Assembly (NCBI RefSeq): GCF_026626635.1 | Contig: NZ_JAPNKA010000001.1 | Location: 7,068,001 to 7,132,000 of the forward strand | Source of the DNA: Archangium lansingense | GTDB lineage: Bacteria > Myxococcota > Myxococcia > Myxococcales > Myxococcaceae | Direction: 5' to 3' | DNA length: 64,000 nucleotides | Shown here: positions 7,697-15,711 of the stretch, in pieces | Position numbering within the stretch: the stretch's first letter is position 1 | Layout of the letters: each line of letters starts with the position of its first letter | Notes under the pieces: model-generated | What the model saw: only the letters and a program-made list of their open reading frames with translations | What the model was told of the DNA's origin: nothing | Database searches by the model: none | Program-made: the position numbers and the translations under genes

Positions 7697-7750
7697 CGAG
7701 AAAAGAGAAAGGCCCTGGAGTTTCGACGAAAGTCCGCGAAACTCCAGGGC
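7697..7750 (-). terminator. Intrinsic terminator downstream of the tRNA fragment
   Basis: A perfect 14-bp stem (GCCCTGGAGTTTCG at 7712-7725 with its complement at 7737-7750) and an 11-base loop. On the minus strand it is followed by a pyrimidine/T-rich tail (CTTTCTCTTTTCTC). It lies ten bases beyond the tRNA fragment's 3' end, as a tRNA terminator would. Confidence 0.75.
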
Positions 7751-7759
7751 TTTGAATGT

Positions 7760-7784
7760 TCGGGAATACAGGACTCGAACCCGT
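7760..7784 (-). pseudogene. Truncated tRNA, 3' end only
   Basis: On the minus strand ACGGG-TTCGAGT-CCTGT forms a standard T-arm (five pairs, one G-U). It is followed by ATTCCCG as the 3' acceptor strand and an A discriminator. Upstream on the minus strand there is only the end of a protein gene and no anticodon or D arm, so the 5' two-thirds are missing. Such 3' fragments usually mark integrase attachment sites or deletions at them. The parent tRNA is not in the window; the tRNA-Asp at 51758 differs. Confidence 0.55.
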
Positions 7785-7837
7785 GCCCCCTTGCGCCCGC
7801 TCCCGAATCCAAGGCGCCTGCCCCGTCCCTCGCTCCC

Positions 7838-8359
7838 CTACTCCCCGCGGCGCAGCCGCTCGATGTACTCGGCGGGCAGTCCGGCGCTCTGCGCGCCGCG
7901 CACCAGGGCATCAATGAACCGCTGGCTGATGGGGCCCTCGGTGGACGCCCGGCGCGGCGACGTCACGAACGCCGTGGCCTGCAGTTCCTGGCCCTCGACC
8001 CGGACGCGCACGAGCCGCTCCACGGACATGCTCGTCACCGCGCCCTCCTTGTGCTGGATGATGGGCCAGTCCTTCCCGCCAATCTCGAACAGCCGCCCGT
8101 ACACGCTCTTCCCCGGCGCGTCCGTCAGCCCCGCCACGCGCCCGCCCCACCACCTCGAGGGGAAGTCGTACACGAGGTCCACGTCCAGCGCCTCGGCCAG
8201 CTTGCCCTCGGGCAGCTCGAAGAAGTCGTAGCTGTGCTGCGAGCGCCACTCCTCGAAGGCGGCCCGGTCCAGAATGGTCGAGTACGCGAAGTACAGCTTC
8301 GAGGCGGCCGTATCCGCCGTGCTCCGCGCCTTCATGACCTGATCGTAATGCGAGTCCAT
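7838..8359 (-). CDS. Gamma-glutamylcyclotransferase-like protein (AIG2-type fold)
   Basis: A 173-residue soluble protein starting at the ATG at 8359, which has a GAGGGAGG ribosome site; a longer frame would overlap the regulator gene. The N-terminal KLYFAYSTILDRAAFEEW resembles the FAYGSNL-type nucleotide-sugar/gamma-glutamyl binding loop of the GGCT/AIG2 superfamily, with Tyr-Ser in place of Tyr-Gly-Ser. Later strands carry VYGRLFEIGGKDWPIIQHKEG, also typical. It lies 28 bases downstream of the GbsR-type gene in the same operon. Substrate is unknown. Confidence 0.6.
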   Translation of the reverse strand: MDSHYDQVMKARSTADTAASKLYFAYSTILDRAAFEEWRSQHSYDFFELPEGKLAEALDVDLVYDFPSRWWGGRVAGLTDAPGKSVYGRLFEIGGKDWPIIQHKEGAVTSMSVERLVRVRVEGQELQATAFVTSPRRASTEGPISQRFIDALVRGAQSAGLPAEYIERLRRGE

Positions 8360-8387
8360 CCGTGCCTCCCTCGGCTCCCAGGCCGCC

Positions 8388-8966
8388 TCACTGCCGGGTC
8401 GAATCCTCGCGCAGCGCGCCGAGGATCCCGGCCACGTCCAGGCGTGCCGTCTTGATGAACAGCCGTAGCGCGCGCTCCACGTGCTCGGCAAGCGTGGCCA
8501 TCTTCTCCAGGCGCGAAAGATGTTCGCGGGGAACGTTCCCCGACTCCACCGCCAGCCGGTGGGCCTCGGCCAGGTCCGCTCGGATGCGCTCGATGAACCC
8601 CGCCTCCCGCTCCTCAATCACGTGCGACACCATGCGGATGAGGTCCGTCTCGGCGCCGTAGCGCCAGGCGCTGTCCTGGGGTGAACGCACGCGGCGCACC
8701 ACGCCCCAGCGCTCCAGGTCCCTCAGCAGCATGGAGACTCCGCCCTTGGAGAGCTCCAGCTCGCGCTCTATCTCACCGGCGGTGAGGGGCTCGCCGCGCA
8801 GGTACAGCAGAGCCCAGACGCGGCCCTGGTTGCGCTTGAAGCCCCAGAACTCGATGACGTTGCCCACCGCGTCCACCGCGATGGCTTCCCAGGGAGCGAG
8901 ACGACCGTTGCCAGAGCCCTCCCCCCGAGCCCCTTCGAGACCGCCCGTCCACAGGTAGCCCTTCAT
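8388..8966 (-). CDS. GbsR/MarR-type transcriptional regulator
   Basis: A 192-residue protein. A winged helix-turn-helix is seen at residues ~45-105 (GRVWALLYLRGEPLTAGEIE, then ELELSKGGVSMLLRDLERWG), with a wing containing VRRVRSPQDSAWRYG. A helical C-terminal half follows. This matches the GbsR-like branch of MarR regulators. The ATG at 8966 overlaps the TGA of the polyprenyl synthase gene by four bases, so the two are translationally coupled. It may regulate its own operon, but no operator is evident. Confidence 0.75.
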   Translation of the reverse strand: MKGYLWTGGLEGARGEGSGNGRLAPWEAIAVDAVGNVIEFWGFKRNQGRVWALLYLRGEPLTAGEIERELELSKGGVSMLLRDLERWGVVRRVRSPQDSAWRYGAETDLIRMVSHVIEEREAGFIERIRADLAEAHRLAVESGNVPREHLSRLEKMATLAEHVERALRLFIKTARLDVAGILGALREDSTRQ

Positions 8967-9964
8967 GCAGCACGGCTCTCTTGCGCCTGGGCAGCGATGC
9001 CCACCGACAGCTTGCGCGCCCAGTCCACCAGCTCCGCCCCCGTCCCCTGCTGGGCGTAGTGCCCGAGCGCGTCCACGGCGGCCTCGAGCTCCTTGTTCAT
9101 CCGCTCCATGGACAGCTCGACGGCGCCGGTGGCCTCGATGGCGTCGCCGATGGCACGGGTGCGCTCGGGGTTGACGGTGGTGAAGGCCCACGCGTCCTTG
9201 AGCTTGTTCTTCAGCGAGCCGTCGCGCGCCACCGCCAGGAGGATGGGCAGCGAGGGAGTGCCCGAGAGCACGTCCGCGTAGCGCGGCTTGCCGGGGTCCG
9301 TGCCGAGCACGTCGCGGATGTCATCCGCAATCTGGAAGGCCACGCCGAAGCGGCGGCCGAAGAGATCGAAGCGCTGGGCGGCCTCGGGCTGGCCGGCGAG
9401 CGTGGCGGCGGCGCTTCCGCACCAGCCGAAGAGCGAGCCCGTCTTGCCCTCGGCGACGAAGCGCAGGCGCTCCAGGGGCAGCTCCAGGTTGCCGCGGGCC
9501 TCCACCTCGGTGATGGCGGCGCGCGACATCTCCACCACCACGGAGAGGGCGGACTGGGTGAGGCGTGGGTCCAGGTGGGACAGGCGGTGCAGCGCGGTGG
9601 AGAGGATGAGATCTCCGCTCATCACCGCGACGATGTTGCCCCAGCGGGCGTTCACCGTGGGCCGAGCGCGGCGGTACATGCCGGCGTCCACCACGTCGTC
9701 GTGCAGGAGACTGGAGGAGTGGATCATCTCCGCGGCCACGGCCACATCCACCAGCTTCTCGGGGGCCACATTCACCGCGCCGCCGAACAGGCGTACCAGC
9801 ATGGGGCGGGCGCGCTTGCCGCCGGTGCCGATGCACAGGTGGCGCGCGGCCTCCATCAGCGTGTCACCCTTCACACCCGGGCCCGCATCCCCGTCCGCCA
9901 GCATGGTGCCCAACCGCTGCTCCACGCTCCCCAGAAAGTCCGCCAGCTCACGCGCGAGTTCCAT
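8963..9964 (-). CDS. Polyprenyl diphosphate synthase (trans-isoprenyl diphosphate synthase)
   Basis: A class-I all-trans prenyltransferase that condenses isopentenyl diphosphate with an allylic diphosphate. The first aspartate-rich motif DDVVD is at residues 89-93 and the second DDIRD at 214-218. GGKRARP at ~48-54 binds diphosphate, and GKTGSLF is the conserved mid-helix. The ATG at 9964 is preferred (GAAGAGG ribosome site, 333 residues); ATGs at 9994 and 10033 would add short tails. The product chain length cannot be read directly; quinone side chain or carotenoid/undecaprenyl-like roles are possible. First gene of a three-gene operon. Confidence 0.85.
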   Translation of the reverse strand: MELARELADFLGSVEQRLGTMLADGDAGPGVKGDTLMEAARHLCIGTGGKRARPMLVRLFGGAVNVAPEKLVDVAVAAEMIHSSSLLHDDVVDAGMYRRARPTVNARWGNIVAVMSGDLILSTALHRLSHLDPRLTQSALSVVVEMSRAAITEVEARGNLELPLERLRFVAEGKTGSLFGWCGSAAATLAGQPEAAQRFDLFGRRFGVAFQIADDIRDVLGTDPGKPRYADVLSGTPSLPILLAVARDGSLKNKLKDAWAFTTVNPERTRAIGDAIEATGAVELSMERMNKELEAAVDALGHYAQQGTGAELVDWARKLSVGIAAQAQESRAA

Positions 9965-10156
9965 GTACCCCTCTTCTCCCTCTGCGCCGTTCATATAGTT
10001 CAAGACCGCGTGAACTGCACCTGCTTCCTGCATGGACGAGCAGGCGGAGGGGCCTGGAAGGGGGGCAGCCAGGCGCCAGGGGTCGGTTTGAGTGGGTGCG
10101 GCGCGTCATGAGACAGACCTGGGCCGTCCTGCGTCTCCACTGTCTCAAGGGTCCGC

Positions 10157-11689
10157 GTGTCTCTCGCCGTCCTGCGCCGCCACGTCCTCCGCAGCTTCGC
10201 TGCCCTGGCCTCCGCCGTCCCCCTCTTCCGGCCCGGCAACTCGCTTCCGGGCTCGGCAGCCCCGTTGATGGGAGCGCCGCCGGCGAGCACCACCCCCACC
10301 TCCGAGCCGGGCAACGCGGCGCGGCACGCCCTGCGCCACTCCCTGAAGACATCGGTGGCCGAGGGAATCGTGGCGGAGGTCTTCACCGCGTGTGCGGGGG
10401 CCACGGTGCTCACCGCGTGGGCGCTGGCGCTGAAGCTGGGGCCCTTGCTGGTGGGGGTGATGACGGCCCTGCCCTTCTTTGCCCAGTTCGTGCAGTTCCC
10501 GGCGGCGTGGCTGACGTCCAGCTTCGGGCACCGGCGGGTGGCGCTGACGGCGGTGTGCCTGTCGCGCCAGGTGATGCTGCCGCTGTGCGTGCTGCCGTGG
10601 CTGCCATTGGAGCTGGAGGGACAGCAGCGGCTGCTGGTAGTGGTGGCGGGGGTGTCGGCGGTGCTGGGAGTCATCGGCAACAACGCCTGGGTGGCGTGGA
10701 TGGGCGAGCTGGTGCCCGAGTCCATCCGGGGGCGCTTTTTCGGCCGGCGCACGGCGCTGTGTACGCTGGGGAGCACGCTGACGTCGCTGCTGGCGGGCGT
10801 GTTGATGGACAAGCTGCGCCCGCCCGAGGGCGTGGGACTGGGCCTGCCGCTGCTGGCCGCGCTGGCCTGCGTGGCGGGCGTGATGACGACGGTGCTGATG
10901 GCGCGCCAGCATGATCCGGCACCGAACAAGGAGAAGGCGAAGCTGGACTTCCACGCGGCGCTGCTGCCGCTGCGCGACGAGCGGGCGCGCCGGGTGCTGG
11001 TGTACCAGGTGGCGTGGAATGCAGCGGTGGGGGTATCCGCGCCCTTCTTCTCGTTCCACATGCTGAAGAACCTGAAGATGAGCTTCCTGACGATGGCCCT
11101 GTACCTGGCGGCGGTGGCTGGGATGCGCATGCTGGCCGCGCCAGTGTGGGGCAGGCTCATTGATAGGCTGGGAGCGCAGCCGGTGCTGCTGACGTGCTCG
11201 CTAGGAATTGGCGTCATCCCGGCCCTCTGGCTGTTCCCGACGGCCACGTTCCTCTGGCCGCTGCTGGCGGACGTGGTGCTGGCGGGAGTGCTCTGGGGTG
11301 GCCACGGCCTGGCTGCCTTCGCGCTGCCGCTGTCGGTGGCGCCGCGCCGGGGCCGACCCTTCTACCTGGCGGCGTTCTCCACGGCGGGAGGCCTGGCCTA
11401 TGCGGTGGCCTCGGCGCTGGGCGGGGGCCTCGCGAGCCTGCTGCCCACGGAGTTCACTCTCGGGGGCCACGTATGGGTGAACCTGCACGTGCTCTTCTTG
11501 CTATCCGCGGTGGCGCGGGTGGCCGCGGCCTTCCTGGCCATGCGCATCATCGAGCCGGACGCGAAGCCGGTGTGCTCACTGGGGGCGCTGCTGTCGCTGG
11601 TGGGCTCGCGGCTGAAGGCCCGTGCGGACCAACTGCCCGCTGCGGCTCCGGCGCTCGCCGAGCCCCGGTCCGCCAACGCGAAGTCCTGA
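10157..11689 (+). CDS. MFS transporter
   Basis: Up to 510 residues from a GTG at 10157; an ATG at 10268 (giving 473 residues) is a plausible alternative because the transporter fold begins near residue 55. About twelve hydrophobic segments can be followed. An MFS-like loop (WMGELVPESIRGRFFGRRTALC) lies between helices 4-5, and a cytoplasmic loop follows helix 6. The substrate cannot be read from sequence. It is transcribed divergently from the polyprenyl synthase operon and convergently with the tail-collar gene. Confidence 0.75.
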   Translation: MSLAVLRRHVLRSFAALASAVPLFRPGNSLPGSAAPLMGAPPASTTPTSEPGNAARHALRHSLKTSVAEGIVAEVFTACAGATVLTAWALALKLGPLLVGVMTALPFFAQFVQFPAAWLTSSFGHRRVALTAVCLSRQVMLPLCVLPWLPLELEGQQRLLVVVAGVSAVLGVIGNNAWVAWMGELVPESIRGRFFGRRTALCTLGSTLTSLLAGVLMDKLRPPEGVGLGLPLLAALACVAGVMTTVLMARQHDPAPNKEKAKLDFHAALLPLRDERARRVLVYQVAWNAAVGVSAPFFSFHMLKNLKMSFLTMALYLAAVAGMRMLAAPVWGRLIDRLGAQPVLLTCSLGIGVIPALWLFPTATFLWPLLADVVLAGVLWGGHGLAAFALPLSVAPRRGRPFYLAAFSTAGGLAYAVASALGGGLASLLPTEFTLGGHVWVNLHVLFLLSAVARVAAAFLAMRIIEPDAKPVCSLGALLSLVGSRLKARADQLPAAAPALAEPRSANAKS

Positions 11690-11701
11690 GCGGAGGAGGC
11701 T

Positions 11702-11723
11702 CCGGGGCCCGCGAGGACCCCGG
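11702..11723. terminator. GC hairpin between convergent genes
   Basis: CCGGGG and CCCCGG separated by ten bases lie 12 bases after the MFS stop, with no T-run. It is a weak candidate terminator between convergent genes. Confidence 0.35.
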
Positions 11724-11737
11724 GCGCCCTGCTCACG

Positions 11738-12262
11738 TCAGTTGCGCGAGGGGTAGACGCCCTCGAGCGCGATGATGAAGTTCACGCACAGGAAGGGCGA
11801 CATGTTGTTGTGCGGCTGGCTGCCACCCGCGATACCGATGGCCGCCGGGTTCATGGTGCCGTCGATGGGCGCGCCCCTGTAGTTCAGGTTCCCCCCCGTC
11901 GAGTCCGCCGCCAGGACCGTTCCCACGGGAGTCTCCGTGTCACCATCCTGGCTGCTGACATTGATCGTGTGGTTGTGCGCCGGCATCTGGTTGGCGATCA
12001 GGGTGACTGTCTCCGAACCGCCCTGCTCCCCCAGGGTGCGCGGCGACAGTCCTGGACCCTGGCCCGGCTGCATCGGGTACCGGCCGCGCAGGTCCGGCAG
12101 CGCGAAGGTCGTCTGCCCGTTGCCGCCATAGGTGGTGCCCAGGATGGAGAAGAGGGCCTGGTTCTGCGCGATGGGCAGGATCTGGCCCTGACAGAATGCC
12201 CAGCCCCGAGGCGCGAAGTTGCCAGCGAACATCACGATTTGCCCGATAAACGGCGTCGACAT
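11738..12262 (-). CDS. Phage tail-collar domain protein (microcystin-dependent protein-like)
   Basis: A 174-residue protein that starts FIGQIVMFAGNFAPRGWAFC, the hallmark of the tail collar domain. It continues with GQILPIAQNQALFSILGTTYGGNG, the LPDLRGR motif at ~57-63 and AHNHTINV, and ends with CVNFIIALEGVYPSRN. Relatives occur both in phage tails and as free-standing bacterial proteins (MdpB-like) of unclear function. No other phage genes are nearby, so this is not a prophage. A good ribosome site (GGAG) precedes the ATG. It is divergent from the collagen-like lipoprotein. Confidence 0.85.
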   Translation of the reverse strand: MSTPFIGQIVMFAGNFAPRGWAFCQGQILPIAQNQALFSILGTTYGGNGQTTFALPDLRGRYPMQPGQGPGLSPRTLGEQGGSETVTLIANQMPAHNHTINVSSQDGDTETPVGTVLAADSTGGNLNYRGAPIDGTMNPAAIGIAGGSQPHNNMSPFLCVNFIIALEGVYPSRN

Positions 12263-12447
12263 CTGTGCTCCCTGTTGGGTGTTGAGTGTCGAGCCGCCAA
12301 CAAACCACGTCCCCGTACCGTGAGAAAGGAATTACTCGGCGTCAAGCTCTGACGGGACGCGTTGTGAAGACGATCACAGCATCCCACCAGGGACTGACAC
12401 ATACTGCGCGATTGCAACTGCAACAGGTTCTCGAAAGGACCCTGCCC

Positions 12448-14439
12448 ATGCCGATGCTGCTGCCGCTCTCCCCTCGACTCCGATTGGGACCGTCTGGGTT
12501 CCGCGTCATGACTCTCTGTACCGCACTGGCCCTCTCGGCCTGTTCGAGCGGAGGCTCTCCGGGACCCCAGGGACCAGAAGGGCCGCAAGGCCCACAGGGC
12601 CCGCAGGGACCCGCCGGAGCGGCGGGCTCGGGTACCGTGGTACGGACCTCGGTCGAGCCGGAGGGCACCAACTGTGCGACGGCGGGCTCGAAGTTCGAGG
12701 TCGGCCAGGATGCCAACGAAAATGGCACCCTGGACGACAATGAGGTCGACGCCGCGCAGACGCGCTACGTATGCAACGGCGTCCAGGGTCCCCAGGGCGA
12801 GCAAGGCCCCGCGAATGGACCCGTGGGCCCCATCGGTCCCGAGGGGAAGCGCGCCCTGGTGAGCACCTCGGCCGAGGGAGCGAATCCCGCCACCTGCCCC
12901 ACTGGCGGCATCAAGCTCGAGGCCGGCGTGGACGCCGATGGCAACGGCACGCTGGACGCGGCCGAAGTGGACATCACCCTGACCCGCTACGTGTGCAACG
13001 GTTCCCAGGGTACCCAGGGCCTCAAGGGCGACACGGGTGCCCAGGGCATCCAGGGCCTCAAGGGCGACACCGGCGCCACGGGAGCAGCTGGCGCCCGAGC
13101 CTTGATGAAGACGTCGAACGAGGCGACCGGTAGTTCCAACTGCGCCACCGGCGGTATCAAGCTCGAGGCTGGCGTGGACTCCAATGGAAACGGCACGCTG
13201 GAGACGACCGAGGTGGATTCGGCCCTGACCCGCTACGTTTGCAATGGCGCCCAGGGTATCCAGGGCCTCAAGGGAGACAAGGGCGACACCGGTACCCAGG
13301 GCATCCAGGGCCTCAAGGGAGACAAGGGCGACACCGGTACCCAGGGCATCCAGGGCCTCAAGGGAGACAAGGGCGACACCGGCACCCAGGGCATCCAGGG
13401 CCTCAAGGGAGACAAGGGCGACACCGGTACCCAGGGCATCCAGGGCCTCAAGGGAGACAAGGGCGACACCGGTACCCAGGGCATCCAGGGCCTCAAGGGA
13501 GACAAGGGCGACACCGGTGCCCAGGGCCCGGCAGGTAACATGGGGCTCTACGGAGATGGCTCGGCGGGCACGCTCTCCGTGGCGTCCGGCAGCACCCTGG
13601 ATCTCACCATTTCCACCGTGTTCAGCAACCTGGTGACCCAGGGAAAGAGCAGCCTGCAGTTCACCACCATCGACATCGCGGGCACCCTCATCCTCCCGAG
13701 CGGGACGATGCTCCGCGCCACGGGTAACATCACCGTGAGCGGAACCATCGACGTGGCGCCCGGCACCGAGGACAGTGGTGGCGGCTCGCCGCATCCCGGC
13801 ATCGCCGTCGCCCCCGCGGGCGACCCGAACGGAGGTATCGGGCTGAGCAACCTCCAGGCCCACCAGGTGCGCCGTCCCGTGGTTTTCGCCGGCGGCGCGG
13901 GCAGCCGCCTCGCCACGACGTCGGGAGGTGAGGGCGGCGGCGCACTGGTCATCGCCGCCGGAGGCAATTTCCTGGTCACGAGCACGGGCAACATCAACGC
14001 GAACGGCGCGAACGGGGGGAACGCTGCCGCCAGTATCGTGGGACCCGGGGGTGGAGCGGGAGGTGTCATCGTGATCGCCGCCAAGGGAACCCTCAATGTG
14101 AATGGCAACATCCGCGCCCGGGGTGGCAATGGTGGATCCGGCGGCACCGTCGCGAGTGGCGCTGGAAAGGGCGGCGGCGGAGGCGGTGGTGGCGGCATCA
14201 TCCACCTCATCTCGACGTCTACGCCCACCATGGCAGGGTCCCTCCAGGTCCAGAACGGCACCGGCGGAAGCTCCGCGCCTCCCGTGGGCGCCAGTACCAT
14301 CATCACGGCCGGTGGCGGTGGCGGTGCATGCGGTGGCGCTGGCGGTGATGGCAGCACCACCACAGCGGCAGGCGCCAACGGGGCGCTCGGTTACACCTTC
14401 CAGACGGTGGTGCCCGCCCCGGAGAATCTGCTGCTGTGA
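12448..14439 (+). CDS. Collagen-like repeat lipoprotein
   Basis: A 663-residue lipoprotein. The ATG at 12448 has an AAAGGA ribosome site eight bases upstream. The signal peptide ends in the lipobox LSAC near residue 31. Gly-X-Y tracts follow: a short GPQGPEGPQGPQ block, then three ~50-residue units each holding a DxNxNGTLDxxEV segment (EF-hand-like loop) and ending TRYVCNG (DUF7151-like). Next come six 15-residue GTQGIQGLKGDKGDT repeats, and finally a ~300-residue Gly-rich region with right-handed-helix-like character (GGEGGGALVIAAGGNFLVTS). It is probably surface exposed and may form collagen-type triple helices with Ca-binding knobs. Function is unknown; adhesion is a guess. Confidence 0.8.
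   Translation: MPMLLPLSPRLRLGPSGFRVMTLCTALALSACSSGGSPGPQGPEGPQGPQGPQGPAGAAGSGTVVRTSVEPEGTNCATAGSKFEVGQDANENGTLDDNEVDAAQTRYVCNGVQGPQGEQGPANGPVGPIGPEGKRALVSTSAEGANPATCPTGGIKLEAGVDADGNGTLDAAEVDITLTRYVCNGSQGTQGLKGDTGAQGIQGLKGDTGATGAAGARALMKTSNEATGSSNCATGGIKLEAGVDSNGNGTLETTEVDSALTRYVCNGAQGIQGLKGDKGDTGTQGIQGLKGDKGDTGTQGIQGLKGDKGDTGTQGIQGLKGDKGDTGTQGIQGLKGDKGDTGTQGIQGLKGDKGDTGAQGPAGNMGLYGDGSAGTLSVASGSTLDLTISTVFSNLVTQGKSSLQFTTIDIAGTLILPSGTMLRATGNITVSGTIDVAPGTEDSGGGSPHPGIAVAPAGDPNGGIGLSNLQAHQVRRPVVFAGGAGSRLATTSGGEGGGALVIAAGGNFLVTSTGNINANGANGGNAAASIVGPGGGAGGVIVIAAKGTLNVNGNIRARGGNGGSGGTVASGAGKGGGGGGGGGIIHLISTSTPTMAGSLQVQNGTGGSSAPPVGASTIITAGGGGGACGGAGGDGSTTTAAGANGALGYTFQTVVPAPENLLL
13252..13521 (+). repeat. 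Six tandem 45-bp repeats encoding collagen-like triplets
   Basis: Six nearly identical 45-bp units begin at 13252, 13297, 13342, 13387, 13432 and 13477; each encodes five Gly-X-Y triplets. They differ only at a few third positions (GGTACC versus GGCACC). Degenerate units precede them at about 13013-13080. Copy number is likely variable between strains. Confidence 0.95.
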
Positions 14440-14478
14440 CCTGAGCGGACGTCAACCCGTCCCCTCGTCTTGAAACAA

Positions 14479-14510
14479 ACGGCCCGCGGGCGATGTCGCT
14501 CGCGGGCCGT
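14479..14510. terminator. Bidirectional terminator hairpin
   Basis: ACGGCCCGCG (14479-14488) and CGCGGGCCGT (14501-14510) form a 10-bp perfect stem between the convergent collagen-like and GNAT genes. An A-rich flank on the left (TGAAACAAA) becomes a T-run for the minus strand. Confidence 0.7.
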
Positions 14511-14511
14511 G

Positions 14512-15012
14512 TCATTTCGGCCGCCATTCGAGGGCAAGATAGGGCTCCGACGTCCCCTGCCCCGCCTCGGCCACGGGCGTGAATCCCAGCCGCGTGTAGA
14601 GCCGTAGGGCCGGGTTGTTCCGCATGACGTGGAGCCGCAAGGGTTTGCCAACCGCCGCGGCCTCCTCCTGGAGCGAGCGCAGCAGCGAGGTCCCCAGGCC
14701 CGAGCCCCGGCACGCGGGCAGCAACGTCACATCCACCAGGAGCAGCTCGTGCTCGCCACGCACCACCCACTGGCGGCCCACGGGCTTGCCCTCGAGTTCG
14801 AGGATGCTGTGCCGCTCGGAGGGGTAGCGCGCCTCGTAGCCGCGCTTCTGCGCCATCCACTGCATGCGCAGGAAGGGCTCCTGCTGCGCCGCGCTCCAGC
14901 CCCAGGCCGCCATTTCCTCGGCGCGGGTGCTCGCGTAGAGCTCGAAGAGGAAGGCGTCGTCACTCGCGACGACAGGGCGAGAGCTGGGGCGGGTTGTCGG
15001 AACGGGGCTCAT
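14512..15012 (-). CDS. GNAT family N-acetyltransferase
   Basis: A 166-residue acetyltransferase starting at the ATG at 15012. The central strand LLLVDVTLLPACRG leads to the acetyl-CoA loop RGSGLGTSLL, followed by LRLHVMRNNPALRLYTRLGF, the classic motif B. Substrate is unknown. It starts 7 bases after the stop of the upstream hypothetical gene, so both form an operon. Confidence 0.85.
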   Translation of the reverse strand: MSPVPTTRPSSRPVVASDDAFLFELYASTRAEEMAAWGWSAAQQEPFLRMQWMAQKRGYEARYPSERHSILELEGKPVGRQWVVRGEHELLLVDVTLLPACRGSGLGTSLLRSLQEEAAAVGKPLRLHVMRNNPALRLYTRLGFTPVAEAGQGTSEPYLALEWRPK

Positions 15013-15019
15013 GCAGGCC

Positions 15020-15619
15020 TCACTTCGCGCGAAGTGCATCGCGGATCAACTCCCGGACCTTAGCCTCCGAACTCTCCGGGAGTGCGTGGCGATACGCCCG
15101 GGCCCCTGCCAAGAGCTCCTGAGCAGGCCCCGAGCTGGCGATCGCCTGGCGCTCGGCCTCGTCCGGGACGTCCTCCGTCGCACGCTCCGCCGTCCACTGG
15201 GAGGCTTCCAAGGCCATCAGGATCGCACGCCCGGAGGCCACGGCCTGCTCGCGCTCGGAGCCACCGCCCGAGGCTTCGTCATCGAAGAATTCCGCATTGC
15301 CGATCAGGTCGCGCAGCTCCTCGGTGCACGACTCGAGCCTGGCGTCCCCGGGTCGCCCTCCCCGCTCCAGCCATGCACACAGAGCCGTCAGGGCATCTTG
15401 TGGCAGGGTCGAGGAGGCGAAGTGGTGCTGCCAGCCCTCGTCCCTGGGAGCCCCCCGGCGCCACCGCTCCACACAGGCCTCGGCAATGGCAAGCGCGGCG
15501 CGGACGAGAACGAGCGTCCCCCATCGCGACAGCCCCCAGAGCCAATCCGAGAGTGGCCGTGCCCCAGGATCTTCGTCGAGGTAACTCTGAAGCCCATCGT
15601 CGCTCTGCCCGGTGGCCAT
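15020..15619 (-). CDS. Hypothetical protein (Asp/Glu- and Ala-rich, ~199 aa)
   Basis: No family recognised. A soluble, mostly helical 199-residue protein from the ATG at 15619 (MATGQSDDG); a longer frame to 15649 is possible. It has no signal peptide or membrane segment. It is followed after 7 bases by the GNAT gene, which might act on a shared substrate. Confidence 0.6.
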   Translation of the reverse strand: MATGQSDDGLQSYLDEDPGARPLSDWLWGLSRWGTLVLVRAALAIAEACVERWRRGAPRDEGWQHHFASSTLPQDALTALCAWLERGGRPGDARLESCTEELRDLIGNAEFFDDEASGGGSEREQAVASGRAILMALEASQWTAERATEDVPDEAERQAIASSGPAQELLAGARAYRHALPESSEAKVRELIRDALRAK

Positions 15620-15655
15620 GAAGGACACGGTAGCCCGGCATGAAGCCATTGTATC

Positions 15656-15677
15656 AATTACGTAAAATCATGTAATT
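15656..15677. promoter_or_regulatory. AT-rich palindrome upstream of the beta-propeller-like lipoprotein gene
   Basis: AATTAC (15656-15661) and GTAATT (15672-15677) flank a ten-base A/T-rich centre in the divergent space between 15619 and 15712. Candidate operator or promoter element; no regulator is assigned. Confidence 0.35.
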
Positions 15678-15711
15678 CACGTCCTTCCATATTTCCAAGG
15701 AGATGAACGTG

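Larger units (their letters stand above)
7345..7837. other. Non-coding boundary region between island and chromosome
   Basis: About 490 bases without a gene. In order it holds a MITE-like hairpin (7478-7595), a strong minus-strand terminator hairpin (7712-7750) and a tRNA 3'-end fragment (7760-7784). The GC content shifts from the lower-GC GNAT-PIN unit to normal chromosome here, so this is a likely junction of an acquired segment. Confidence 0.6.

Noticed and set aside
7760..7784. tmRNA 3' end or a complete tRNA
   Set aside because: No D or anticodon arm within range, and the required upstream part overlaps a protein gene.
11738..14439. Prophage suggested by the tail-collar protein
   Set aside because: No capsid, terminase, portal or lysis genes are nearby; free-standing tail-collar proteins are common in bacteria.
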